Of a stretch of DNA of 64,000 bases, positions 26,501-35,989 are shown one piece after another. The notes beneath the pieces were generated by a model. That model was given only the letters and a program-made list of their open reading frames with translations. It was not told the origin of the DNA and made no database searches. The position numbers and the translations under genes were made by a program. The stretch comes from Anisodus tanguticus. Taxonomy: Eukaryota; Streptophyta; Magnoliopsida; Solanales; Solanaceae. Each line of letters starts with the position of its first letter. Position 1 is the stretch's first letter. Location: positions 41,350,001-41,414,000 of the forward strand of contig CM067557.1 in NCBI GenBank assembly GCA_034509755.1, read 5' to 3'.

Positions 26501-27143
26501 ATGACCTCAATATACTAGAAGTCACCTCTTAGTTATCAGTTTAAACACAATTGGTTCAATCATAGTATCTTAATTTGGCTCCTCTTAAAGGCTGTTAATT
26601 TTTAGAGTATAATATTCGATCTGACCGCGTATTGACCTGGTGTATATTACTTTACTTCTGTCACTGCATGCTTTTTAATGTTTCAGGAACTTTTAGGGTC
26701 AAGATAAGATTTACTTTGTCTTTACTATAGTTCTAGTGACTAGATTGTGAACTAGATCTTGCTATGTGACAAGGAATTCGGTTAGTAGATTGCTTATAAA
26801 TATAAAAAAATAATTCCATTAATACTTGCGCATATAGTTTAACTTCTCTGGGCCTTCTCTTTTGGTGGGTGTGATAAGATATTAGATGTGATTTATGTTT
26901 CCTTTTTTCACGACGACATTAATCATTTACTAATTACATGTATAGTACAGAAAAAAAGATCAGGTTAATAGTTGCAGAAGAATTTATCATCTTTTGTATG
27001 CTGGACCTCTTACCCTTTGAGCGGCTTATTGCCTGATAATGTTGTCATTTATGTTAAAAGGAACCTCTATTATGCTTTAATATTTTCCTCTTTAATTGCA
27101 GAACCGCCACACATTTGAAAAGCCTGTCAAGATATACAACTGA
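8533..27143 (+). CDS. UBP12/UBP13: MATH-domain ubiquitin-specific protease, UBP12/UBP13 type (32 exons)
   Basis: A nuclear and cytosolic cysteine protease that removes ubiquitin; the plant family acts in clock, flowering, Polycomb and hormone control. Exons: 8533-8562, 10364-10451, 10592-10739, 10834-10991, 12542-12807, 13094-13312, 13414-13522, 13602-13717, 14486-14584, 15463-15572, 17160-17234, 17386-17464, 17539-17685, 17776-17856, 17935-18054, 19917-20039, 22303-22380, 22496-22584, 22677-22785, 22886-22954, 23044-23154, 23451-23506, 23598-23775, 23925-24026, 24105-24176, 25068-25133, 25386-25451, 25760-25846, 25931-26047, 26170-26244, 26388-26471, 27102-27143. All introns are GT-AG and phases join, giving 1122 residues (Arabidopsis family members are about 1116). 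MATH spans about 61-185. The USP domain spans about 205-527, with Cys213 in NQGATCYMNS, His460 in GGHYYAF and Asp477 in KFDDERV. USP7-like ubiquitin-fold repeats follow to the C-terminus. The start MTMLNPQPLD matches the family. It appears intact. Confidence 0.95.
8905..9089. mobile_element. short hAT-like MITE in UBP12/13 intron 1
   Basis: 185 bases with inverted ends (aggggcgga... and ...ggctccgccattgc) and an 8-base flank repeat with one mismatch (gttcaggc/gtccaggc). The interior carries a G run and a TA microsatellite. It is the same family as 9814-10228. Confidence 0.75.
9122..9165. mobile_element. fragment of the same hAT-like MITE
   Basis: Begins with aggggcggagcca like the neighbouring copies, then runs through a TA repeat. 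The other end is not found; a LINE tail lies next to it. Confidence 0.45.
9200..9330 (-). mobile_element. RTE-LINE/TS-SINE tail in intron 1
   Basis: On the minus strand it ends in TTG repeats and carries the 'ggtaaggtctgcgtac' core. The region to its right (to about 9480) resembles the LINE 3' UTR seen elsewhere in the window. Confidence 0.7.
9526..9608 (+). mobile_element. 5'-truncated RTE-LINE/TS-SINE tail in intron 1
   Basis: 83 bases ending in TTG repeats. It is flanked by a 17-base direct repeat with two mismatches (about 9509-9525 and 9609-9625), as left by LINE-type insertion. Confidence 0.75.
9814..10228. mobile_element. hAT-like MITE with a nested Stowaway
   Basis: Ends caggggcggag and ctccaccactg are inverted, with a perfect 8-base target duplication cctgatag (9806-9813 and 10229-10236). 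A G run sits at 9842-9858. A second MITE at 9889-10111 interrupts the interior. Without it the element matches the copy at 8905-9089. Confidence 0.85.
9889..10111. mobile_element. Stowaway MITE nested in the hAT-like MITE
   Basis: Inverted ends ctccctccgtttcaaaatg and the complement of cattttgaaatggatggag, flanked by TA on both sides. 223 bases, non-coding. Confidence 0.85.
11498..11536 (+). mobile_element. 39-base, extremely truncated TTG-tailed insertion
   Basis: Only the last 39 bases of the LINE/TS tail (ending gggtatgttgttgttgttg) are present. It is flanked by a perfect 16-base direct repeat, tgcatatactgtggtt, at 11482-11497 and 11537-11552. It lies in UBP12/13 intron 4. Confidence 0.85.
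12848..13030 (+). mobile_element. Au-type SINE in UBP12/13 intron 5
   Basis: Carries the hallmark strings of the plant Au SINE: cccggtgcactaagctcccg, gtccggggaagggccggacc, and a tRNA-like box B region at 'ggcttgaacccatgacctcc'. It occupies most of the short intron between exons 5 and 6 (12808-13093) and leaves both splice sites intact. Confidence 0.9.
15941..16047 (+). mobile_element. RTE-LINE/TS-SINE tail with 19-base target duplication
   Basis: Starts at agccgagggtctctcg and ends at cgttgttga. A perfect 19-base repeat flanks it (15922-15940 and 16048-16066). It lies in UBP12/13 intron 10. Confidence 0.9.
16067..16221 (-). mobile_element. tRNA-derived SINE
   Basis: On the minus strand it starts with a tRNA-like head: box A 'gtctagtggtaagaa' and box B 'gattcgaatcc', followed by a body containing 'ggtatttaagtggagaagg'. 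The body resembles the unit of the tandem array at 39128-39720. It abuts the LINE-tail target duplication. Confidence 0.6.
18751..19251 (+). mobile_element. 5'-truncated LINE (C-terminal RT zinc-finger part) in intron 15
   Basis: Translates in pieces to the zf-RVT end of a plant LINE polyprotein: a Cys...ETINHLFIHC region near 18795, then CVWWSVWKE and a final FWCKEELLEDVE... segment. It ends in an A run at 19242-19250. A 14-base direct repeat tgagcaagggatga flanks it (18737-18750 and 19252-19265). It is in the sense direction of the host gene. It has stops and no 5' part, so it is dead. Confidence 0.85.
19271..19467 (+). mobile_element. tRNA-derived SINE inserted beside the LINE
   Basis: tRNA-like head with box B 'ggttcaaatccc', body with 'ctaggtgatttcttcccatc' and 'gaattagtcgaggtgcgtg'. 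A 14-base direct repeat aagggatgattgcc flanks it (19257-19270 and 19468-19481). The target lies in and beyond the LINE's own right-hand duplication, so the SINE came second. Confidence 0.85.
20817..21012 (-). mobile_element. tRNA-derived SINE in intron 16
   Basis: On the minus strand: 'ggcctagtggtcaatt' (box A-like), 'gagttcaaatcc' (box B), a spacer-containing body, and an A-rich tail at 20817-20830. The flanking repeat is weak (around 'caactt'). Confidence 0.6.
21080..21545 (+). mobile_element. 5'-truncated LINE 3' end split by a SINE
   Basis: Short coding tail (WWIIRRERNRRCFEG, then FWCKQEYIEDIE) followed by a 3' UTR and an A run at 21537-21544. It is the same family as the LINE at 18751. 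The 3' UTR is interrupted by a SINE at 21342-21516. It lies in UBP12/13 intron 16 in the sense direction. Confidence 0.8.
21342..21516 (+). mobile_element. SINE nested in the LINE 3' UTR
   Basis: Same family as 19271-19467, sharing 'ccctaggtgatttcttctta' and 'gaattagtcgaggtgcgtgc'. A perfect 14-base duplication tacaagcttgttac flanks it (21328-21341 and 21517-21530). The tRNA-like head is missing, so it is 5'-truncated. Confidence 0.85.
25175..25250 (+). mobile_element. LINE 3' tail fragment in intron 26
   Basis: 76 bases resembling the last part of the LINE at 18751-19251 (atggcttc...acagcctttg...) and ending in ctcaaaaaaa. Possible short duplication ttgtccttt (25163-25171 and 25252-25260). 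Confidence 0.65.
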
Positions 27144-27990
27144 AAGAGGATTGTGATATTCCAGCTGGGCTTTGGTTGTAGCGTTCACCCCTCATGAAAA
27201 GAGTTTATAGCTATGGCATGATGATAAGTAGAAGGCAGAGAGGAGATTAGCATGGATATTGTTTTCACATTGGGGATTTACCACCTTTGTTTCCTCCTGG
27301 TGATTTGGTTAGATTTTGCAGGGTACACGTTTTCCCTTCGATTTGGTTTGGGAAGGGAGGTTTGTATCTCTTTAGTTTAGTTAGGATGCGCGCTGCAGTT
27401 TCTGCCCTCGCCTTCAGCTATTACTCTGCTGAGGTTTGGGTCTTTTTGACATTGTCTTCTGCATAATTTATTCTGCATATAAGATTTTGGTTGAAGGGAA
27501 TGTATAGTTGATATGGTTGTCGGGTGGATTCTGGACTTGTATTATCTGTTACTTCTTTTCCAATTTCCCATTCCTCTTTTGGTTGTATTTCATACGAGTT
27601 GGGGCTGGATCTGTAAAATTCTTTCTGTAGTATTGGTATATGTTTCTTTGCTTCATTTGTCTTTGTTGTTTTCACTGTTGGTTTAGTTTGGCAGAAATGA
27701 CAGACCCACAAACAGTTGAGCATATGAATAATTTACTTATTGGCTTCCTTTTCGTTTCTTTTGTTAATGAAAGCCCGCAGGGGTTGTGAGAAGTGAGATC
27801 AATAATCAAGTGAAAACATCTATTAAGTCAGAGAGCAAACATGACAAGTAAAATGTGGATGGAAATTCCAACATTTTGTTGTGGTAATTAGTAGATATTG
27901 CCGCACTTGTTTCTTGGGTCAATCTACTGTCCACTGGAACATCTTCAAAGATGTAAGATGACAATACATTTCTTCTTCAAGACTAGGCAT
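27144..27990. other. UBP12/13 3' UTR and downstream intergenic sequence
   Basis: T-rich sequence after the stop codon, as in a plant 3' UTR. The polyadenylation site cannot be fixed. No other gene is visible. Confidence 0.4.
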
Positions 27991-28170
27991 TTCAATGGTG
28001 CTATACACTTTGAGACCAGGAGGTCATGAGTTTAAGCCGTGGAAACCTCTTACAGAAATATGAGGTAAGATTGCGTACAACAGACCCTTGTGGTCCGGTC
28101 CTTCTCCGAATTCCGTGCATAGAGGGAGCTTAGTGCACCAGACTTTTTATTTTTTTTAATTTTTTTTATA
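27991..28170 (-). mobile_element. Au-type SINE, minus strand
   Basis: The complement carries the Au SINE landmarks in order (ggtgcactaagctccct, accacaagggtctgttgtac, and the tail side 'gacctcctggtctc'). The tail region to the right contains T runs. Confidence 0.75.
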
Positions 28171-28199
28171 CACCTTTAGACCATACATAATAGCTACGA

Positions 28200-28870
28200 G
28201 GTGTTGGACTGCATAGGGGGGTCATTCAATGGGACTATATACATTAATTTGGATTGGGTAGTTGTAAGGAGATAATAGGAGGGTCTGCTTAAAGATAATC
28301 AAGTGATGCGGTGGGATTCATGAGATCTTTCCACTCTTAAGTAGAGGTTATGGGTACTTGATCTGGCATGGTTGCATGTCGCCTTACTTGACGAACACTT
28401 CAAAAGATGAAACATTTGGTTAGCGACCTATCTTTAATATGAGCATCTAGTCTTTTGATTAGAGTAGGGGTCGTTTCCCCCTTAAAAATGGGCTCTATGT
28501 GATGTGGCATGAGTTTCTCGGGGTTGGTGGGCTTGCATATGGCGGGGTTCACCCAATGAGACTACAATGTACTCAATAGTTTGGATTGGGTAGCTAGAAG
28601 GAGATAGAAGGGGTACCTGCCTAAAGATCATCAGGGATGTGGTGGGATCCTGCATGAGATCCTTCCGCTTTAAATCAAAGATCAAAGATCGTCTGGGTCG
28701 CTCACACTACACGACTTGCACTTAAAAAGATATTTTGTTGTAGTTTGGCGATCTATCTATGGGGTAGGAGCCTTTAGTCTTGTCACTAGGGTAGGATTAT
28801 GCTTCCCCTTAAATAGGCGTTACACCTTGTGAATTGGATTTGTTGGGGCTACTGGGTTCCGAATATGTGA
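28200..28870. repeat. two diverged tandem copies of a ~340-base unit
   Basis: Bases 28212-28530 and 28550-28865 share ordered landmarks: 'tttggattgggtag', 'aaggagata', 'taaagat.atcaagg/gatgtggtgggat', a 'gcgac/atctat' block, 'tagtct', 'gggt', 'ttcccc', and 'tgaatttgttggggct'-like ends. No coding potential. It is an unnamed non-coding repeat. Confidence 0.6.
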
Positions 28871-29047
28871 TGTTTAAACCAAAAAACAAAACTGCTCAAA
28901 ATTGTTCTATTTTTTTTTGGTCTTCGTAGTCATGACTGAGTTTTGTCTAATAGCATTCTTAGCTAGTACCACTTGATCAAGTCTGTTTTTTACAGTCAGT
29001 AAAAATCTTCACCAGCATTGACTGAGAGATAGACCAATAACCTGTTA

Positions 29048-29755
29048 GGGGTCGTTTAGTAGTTGGTTAGAGTTATGCAAGTATTAGTAAAACAAAGATT
29101 AGTTATGAGAGAATTTATATATTATTTTATGTGGGGATTAGTTATGGAGGACACAGATCAATGTATAAGGCTAGTAGATAGTTGCGCGTTGTCACACCTA
29201 GTAATACTTAGTTTCTTGTTATTTGATTTCTATTAGTATTTGTGGTTTCTTGTATTTCGATTGTCATATGATTTCGTGGTAGTTACAGTATTGTTCCTTT
29301 TTGATACTGTTGTATCATGCTTTACCCAGTATTTTGTCATGACTCTTTTTTACTGCTTTTTTCTTTTTCTGGACTGCTTTAGTTTGTGTTTCTTCGAGCC
29401 GAGGGTCTATCGGAAACATCTCTACCTTCACAGGTAGAGGTCTACCTTCACAGGTAGAGGTCTACCTTCACAGGTAGAGGTAAGGTCTGCATACACTCTA
29501 GCCTCCCCAGACCGCACTTTGTGGGGCTATACGGGGTATGTTGTAGTTATTTTATCTTCTATCCTGCATAAAATAATACATAGATTCCATCATAACTTAT
29601 ATATGTATAGGTTATGACAATTTCTAAATTGCAAATCAAACACTGTATTAATTTTATACATGAATAACTTAACTCATAACCAGCTACCAAACATGACATT
29701 ACTTATGCAGAATTTTAATATATAACTTACTCATAACCAGCTACCAAACGAGCCC
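29048..29755. mobile_element. Tourist-like MITE with a nested LINE tail
   Basis: Terminal inverted sequence ggggtcgtttagtagttggt at the left pairs with accagctaccaaacgagccc at the right. It is flanked by TTA on both sides (29045-29047, 29756-29758), as for PIF/Harbinger elements. A LINE 3' UTR and tail (about 29200-29550) sits inside. Confidence 0.75.
29200..29545 (+). mobile_element. RTE-LINE 3' UTR and tail with a tripled 20-mer
   Basis: T-rich 3' UTR, then 'gagccgagggtctatcggaaac', the tail module and a degraded TTG end (gtatgttgtagtt). Within it the 20-base unit tctaccttcacaggtagagg is repeated exactly three times (29421-29480). Confidence 0.75.
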
Positions 29756-29871
29756 TTAGAAAACCGATCCATTGCAAATAGCAGATCTGGTTGACATTTC
29801 CCTTTCCATGAGATTTTGCATATTCCATTCTAGCTTTGTTTTCTAAACATGATTTGGCGTCGATATCCTAT

Positions 29872-30710
29872 TTAGGCCTTATTTATTTGCACTTATTAGA
29901 GGTCTGAATCTGAATGGTTCAGACCTTAAGTCATTAAGTCCATTTGTTTACATTAAGATATAAGCATTTATTTGATTGTTCTAATCATTAAGATCTTGAA
30001 CAAATCTTAATATCTTTAAAAGATATTTTGTATGCATAAGTTTTATCAACACTATCCATAATCACTAGCTCCACCCCCATCCGTACCCTCCCAGCCCCAC
30101 CCACACCCACCCCCACCCCCACCCCCACTCACCCACCAACCACTAACCACCACCATTAACCACCTCTGCCATCGCCACCACTATCAACTACAACTACCAC
30201 CGCTGAAATCCTTACTACCAACCATCTCTACCTTCATAACTAGCTACGCCACCAACTACCACCAACACCATCGTCAACCACCACATATTTTTAGCTATCA
30301 CCACCAACATCGTCAATTACTAACATCAACTAATTTCACCACCACGACCACTACCAACTGTCACCATTGTGCTAGTCACTACAACACTAATCACCTCCAC
30401 CATCACAACTATCACCACTACTACCACTACAAAGCATCCCCACATCACTAGTGAACATAAATGTTTTATTTTTAAATCAAATAATATTCTTATTTTATTA
30501 GATTTATATTTATTTTATAATATTTAGTTACTTTTTTATTTGCACATTTATTATGTTTAAAAACTACATTATGCACATTCGGATGTTGAAAGACAAACAA
30601 TCACAATTATTCAGTGTTCAGATTTAGAGACAACATCTTAATCATTCAAATATGCATTCAGATCAATGCGTCTTAATCTTAATGAAAATAAATTAGTCCT
30701 TAGCCTAACT
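29872..30710. mobile_element. MITE-like element with a CCA-rich core
   Basis: The ends around 'ggccttatttatttgcactt' and 'aatgaaaataaattagtcctt' are inverted and imperfect. The interior 30068-30440 is a low-complexity CCA/CAC-rich run. The right part (from about 30560) recurs at 38388-38520. Confidence 0.5.
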
Positions 30711-30921
30711 TTTGTCTCTAAACATTGTTCCTAAAACTCGTTTTATAATACATAGGGGTTTAATTTTATACATGATCACTAAACCTTACCCGCTGTTATC
30801 AGTAATTTTACAAAACTAATTTACGATCATGTGGTCACTCTTTTTTTCTCTCTTTTAAAATTTCAATTTGTTTAATTTACTAAATTATGATCGTAAGCCC
30901 CGTTCAGTTTGTCTAGGTAGT
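30559..30921 (+). repeat. left copy of a long direct repeat flanking the Ty3 palindrome
   Basis: Contains the right half of the MITE-like element plus downstream host sequence, ending with 'cccgttcagtttgtctaggt' and 'agta'. The right copy is at 38386-38646 and lacks about 105 internal bases. Confidence 0.85.
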
Positions 30922-31688
30922 AAATGCTACATAAATAGGGAATTCTGCCCACGGCAGTTACAAGGAGACATAGGGGCGTGCATGGCACATGCCAGCCATA
31001 AAATAGGGAAACACTTAGGCACCACTCAGGGACACTTCGCCCCACTTAGCAAACTCACGCCTCACGCCCGCTTCACGCAGTAACCGCCCGTAACCGTCGT
31101 ATGTGCTGCGCATATGCACGGATGTAACCGCCGCCTTAGTTAGGCGCCTCGCGCGTGATCTGCCTCTGCCTCAGCTTCTTAGTTTCGTCCCAACACTTAA
31201 CCACATTATCCTTATTTTTCTTGCCCACACGATGCCTACGCCTCACGTATGTATCGCGCTTTTGTTGCCATCGACTAGCCCGTGCCAACACTCACGCTTG
31301 TTTTGCTGATGCGATGCCATCGTCTCACGCCCTTCCTGCCTTCGATCAACCCGTGCCAATACTCACGTCTGATCTTCCGATGCTTCTGCCGATGGGATGC
31401 CATCGCCTCGCGCACTTCCTGCCTTCGATCAGCCCGTGCCAATACTCACATCTGTTCTTCCGATGCTTCTGCTGATGCGATGTTATTGCTTCACACACTT
31501 ATTGTCAAGTCTGTCTTGCCTTCGACCAACCCATTCCAACACTCACGTCTGCCCGAATCATCCCACTTTCTTGACTTAGCCGCATATTGCTTTCATTGTT
31601 CACATAGGCCAGTGCCAAGGGGCAATGCACAAGCCCTTAACATTGCCTCCGCCCGACGTTCGTCATAGTCAAATCTAGGGGTGTAACA
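30922..31688 (-). mobile_element. truncated 3' LTR of the left Ty3 element
   Basis: Inverted match to the LTR at 37355-38375. On the minus strand it begins TGTTACACCCC at 31688 and stops about 210 bases short of the LTR end, at the junction with host sequence. Internal ~80-base repeats produce overlapping spurious reading frames. Confidence 0.85.
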
Positions 31689-34600
31689 AATCACCCGCGC
31701 CACTTGAACTCGACGTCCTCGTCGAAGCTGTTTTGAGATAGTCCTCCACCTGCTTGTCAAATTGCCATAATAAATAAGCTTTCTCCCAAGTAGCATCCGT
31801 TTCTTGCCTTCCCTTCCAATGAATTAGAAATTCTGTCCGCCTATTCTTCTTACTCATGCCAAGAACCCGGTGATCAAGAATATTTTCTATTTCGGCATCA
31901 AACTGTGTGCGCACCACAGCCAATGCCCTCTTCGACTTGTTCCTGTCCAAATCCTCGACATCTTCGAAATAAGGTTTCGAAAAACTGACATGGAAAGTTG
32001 GGTGCAACTTTAATCTTTCCGGCAACTGCAATCTGTAAGCAACCTCGCCTACCTTTTGAACCACTTCAAATGGTCCATCATATTTAGGAATCAACCCGCG
32101 ATGTCGATGCTTGCTCACCCTTTGTTTCCAAATCTGAGGTGTGAGCTTAAGTAGCACCTTATCACCAACATTGAATTCAACCGATCTTCGATGTCGATCA
32201 ACATGTTTCTTCATGAGCCTTTGGGCCTTGCGCAAGTTGTTTTGCGCCTCAGCAAGCATCTCACATTTGTCCCTCGCATAACGATAGGCAGCAGGGCAAC
32301 TGCCTTGACTCTTCTGTTTTGCAACATCCAACGGAGTCATCGGCTGCCTACCCAATACTATCTCAAACGGACTCATCTCTGTAGCCGACGACTTGTGCAG
32401 ATTATAGCAAAATTATGTTGTATCTAACAAGTCCACCCAGTTTCTTTGGCTCGCCGTCACATAGTGCCTCTAATATTCCTCCAACAAGTGATTGATTCTT
32501 TCAGTCTGCCCATCAGTTTGAGGATAATTGGCAGTAGAAAACTTCAAATCAGTCCCCATCATATTGAACAAAGCTGTCCAAAACCGACCTGTAAAGCGAG
32601 CATCTCTATCACTCACAATATCACCTGGAACACCAAAGAACTTCACCACATTTTTATAGAATAAATCAACAGCAATATCAGACGAACATACCACCGGAGC
32701 CGCAATAAAGATAGCATATTTTGAGAACTTGTCGACCACCACCGTGATCGATGCCATATCTTTCACCTTCGAAAACCCACTTATAAAATCCATAGAAACA
32801 GACATCCATGGCCCTTCCGGAATAGGAAGAGGCTGCAACAAACCCGCTTCCTTCTTATGTTCAGTCTTGTCTAATTGACACACTAGACAAGTCTTTACGT
32901 AGGCTTCAATATATTCTTCCATCTTCGGCCAGAAATATGCACGAGACAGCAAGGCAAACATCCGTTCAACACCCGGATGACCTGCCCAAGTAATGTCATG
33001 CGCCTCCTTCATCAATTCTTTATGCAATCCACCGCCTTGAGGTACCATGATTCTCCCCCTTTAAAGTGGAGCAGTTCGTCCTCAATCTAATACCTCCGCA
33101 CAATCCCATCTCGAACTTGACTCATTATTTTCACATATAATGAATCATTTGCAGCACATAGTCTAATTTTATCACTAAAGTTAGACTCCTAATTAGAAAT
33201 CGAATACATAGCAACAAATACCCCCTTTCGACTCAAAGCATCCGCGACGTTGTTGTGTTTACCCGACTTGTGCTCTCACACAAAATCATATTCAACCAGA
33301 AACTCCTGCCATCGAGCTTGTTTTAGACTAAGTTTGCGTTGTGTTTTGAAAAACTTATTGGCAACGTTATCAGTCCGCACTACAAACTTCGTCCCCAATA
33401 AATATACACGTCATACCTGCAAGTAATGTACCACAACAACCATCTCATTTTTGTGTGTAGAGTACCTTTGCTCCGCGTCATTCAACTTTCTGCTTTCGAA
33501 GGCCACAAATGACCTTCCTGCACCAATACACCCCCAACAGTCTTGTCGGAAGCATCCATGTGCACTTCAAATGGCATTCCAAAATCAGGCAGCTTCAATA
33601 TCCGTTCTGAAGCAATGGCTTCCTTCAATTTACGGAAGACAGCCTTACACTTCTCGGACAATCCCATTGCACATTCTTCTTCAATAAGTCTGTCAATGCG
33701 GCAACCTTTTTGGAATAACCTGATATAAATTTTCGATAGTAATTTGCCAAACTAAAAAATGAACGCATCTCCTTCACGCCATTTGGTGCTTGCCAATCAA
33801 CAATGGCCTGCACCTTCTTCGGGTCCATCCACATTTGATTGTGACTCACCAAGTGCCTAAGAAATTTAATTTCCTGCTAGGCAAATTCACACTTTTCCAT
33901 TTTTACATAAAACTTGTACTCCCGCAACCAAGACAGTACCTTGCTCAAATGTCGAACATGTTCATCCAGCGATCAACTATAAATGACTATATCATCTAAG
34001 TACACTAACAAAGTCATCGAGATACTTACATCCTCAACGAACCATCCTGCTTCTTTTGGAACAAAACATGAGCACCATAAGGAGCTTTCGATGGTTGAAT
34101 TAATCTAGCTTCAAGAAACTCATTCAATTGTTTCTGTAATTCAACCAACTCTTTAGGAGTCATTCGATAAGGTGCTTGGGCAGGAGCTAAATAACCCGAC
34201 AACAACTCTATCTTGTGATCAATATCCTTCCTTGGTGGCAGATTTTTAGGGAGTTCAGGGGGCATAACATCAGCAAACTCGCCCAATAAATCAGTCACAC
34301 AATCTGGCACCTCTTCTATTACATCCAGTTTGATTTCAACTAAGGCATCAAGAAAGGTTTGGTCGCCTTTCTTCAACCATTTTTCAATAGAAATGGCGAA
34401 AATCATAGGGTTCTTGTACTTACTTGCTTTCTTTCTTTCGTCATGTGGATGAACAGCTTTAATGAACCCCAACATCTTCTCATGCATCACCATCACATCA
34501 TCTACGTGAGGCATTGGGGCAAATCAATATTTCTTTAGGAAATCGATTTCGAGTATAATATCGAAATCGCCCAAAGGAATCACCATCAAGTCGTGTTTTC

Positions 34601-34949
34601 CAGCCCACGGACCAACCACCATCTTCACATCATAGGCCATTCTATCTATCAACTGGGCAACTTGATTCATTGTTTTCATATAATTAGGACACTTAGTCAG
34701 CCTTAGTCCCAACTTTGCAGCAACTTTCACGTCGATGAAAGTATGAGTAGCTCCGGTATCCACCATTGCCACTAACACTTTATCATCCACCTTCATTTTA
34801 ATATGCAACAAACTAGCATGCGGGTTAGATGAAGACTCGCCCACTGCATTCACTAAAGAAATATGATTGTTCAATAGTAAACCAAGCAGATTAGCCAAGG
34901 CAGCAACTACACCATGTTCCTCATTCGGTGGAACGTTTCCAGCCATCAT
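31675..34949 (-). pseudogene. broken Ty3 chromovirus pol (protease, RT, RNase H, integrase, chromodomain)
   Basis: On the minus strand: protease with VDTGATHTFID (about 34750); RT start with LIQPSKAPYGAHVLFQKKQ, ending at DGSLRM (34026); then YLDDIVIY near 33975. Roughly 90 residues of RT core normally lie between the last two, so an internal deletion is inferred. RNase H start (about 33625-33480), then a decayed stretch. Integrase has an H2C2 finger (HDITWAGHPG ... CLVCQ) and a core with SMDFI, VSDRDARF and QTERIN-like residues. A C-terminal chromodomain (FLIHWKGRQETDATWE) closes it. Stops include a TAG at 32470-32472. Confidence 0.9.
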
Positions 34950-35244
34950 TGCTTGACTCGTTCACGGTTTGGGAAACTTTTGGCCAAATGAGGTTCTCCA
35001 CAAGTCCAACAACCTTTATCACTTGGTGAATTCTTCTTGTTCTTCAAGTTCCCATTATCAGCCACGGTTTTTCCCTTTCCTGTATCAACTTTTCTGCCTT
35101 CATTCCGCCACTCCCCCTTCTTTCAAGTCTTCTTTTTAGGTTTAGAAGACGAAGGATTTTCAGAAGGAGTGCGGGTTAAACGGTAATCAACCAACGAATC
35201 AGCAGCCGTAATTGCACCGGGGAGGTCCTTCACGTTCTGCCTCC

Positions 35245-35985
35245 TTAATTCATTTTACGCAAAGCTTGCATTCTAGAAATGAAGTTGTGCAACTTATCTT
35301 CGTCAAACATATTTTGGATGTCTAACATCAAAGAAGTAAATTCCTTGATATAATCACGAACACAACCTGTTTGTCTAAGCCTTTTCAAACGGTCTCTATC
35401 AATCCAAGAAGCATTGCTAGGCAAAAACTGATCTCTCATTTCCTTCTTCAATTTTGCCCACGAATCAATTTGTGGTCTGCCAGCACTAGCGTCATCTGCA
35501 TCATGTGTTCGCCACCAAAGTTTTGCATCACCCGCCAAGTACATGGTTGTGATGTTCAATTTATCATTTTTGGCGACACGGACAGTAAAGAAGTACTGCT
35601 CCATATCCTAAAGGAAATTTTCCAGTTCTTTAGTACTTCTAGACCCGGTAAAGGCCTTAGGTTTCGGAACTTTCACCTTCTGTGCAACGATCTTCACTGC
35701 CATAGCCAGTAGAAGCTACTGCCTTGCGCAATATCGCCACTTCCATTTACAAATTTTCGTTTGCATTCTTCAAGTCATCGACCAGAATATTAGTAGCATC
35801 ACGATCATTCTTCAATTCCGTGATTTGAACACCCACAATGTTCTTAAAAGCAGCCAACTCAGTGTTTATGCCATGAATTTGGGTTATAAGATCAACCAAA
35901 TCCTGAGCATCGTCAGTTATACCAACCAGCGCCCCTAATCTTTCGATTTTTCCCCTCAATTCAGTGTTTGAACTTCCGCCAGCCA
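35245..35985 (-). pseudogene. Ty3 gag, broken
   Basis: Starts MAGGSSNTELRGKIERLG (35985) with a leading coiled segment, then the capsid-like retrotransposon gag stretch with AKLWWRTHDAD and DQFLPSNASW. Frames are interrupted near 35745 and 35604. The zinc knuckle region (34960-35240) is decayed but retains 'CWTCGEPH'-like sequence near 34995. Confidence 0.8.
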
Positions 35986-35989
35986 TCGT

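Noticed and set aside
30068..30440. CCA-rich stretch as a proline/threonine-rich coding exon
   Set aside because: Low complexity inside a MITE-like element, stops in all frames, and no splice context.
31155..31668. Overlapping plus-strand reading frames of 100-128 residues, repeated at 37375-37976 on the other strand
   Set aside because: They are products of the GC-rich tandem repeats in the Ty3 LTR, lie antisense to the element, and show no domain.
32191..32664. Plus-strand frames antisense to integrase (and the mirror frames at 36379-36852)
   Set aside because: They are the complement of conserved integrase coding sequence, which explains their openness and their conservation between copies.
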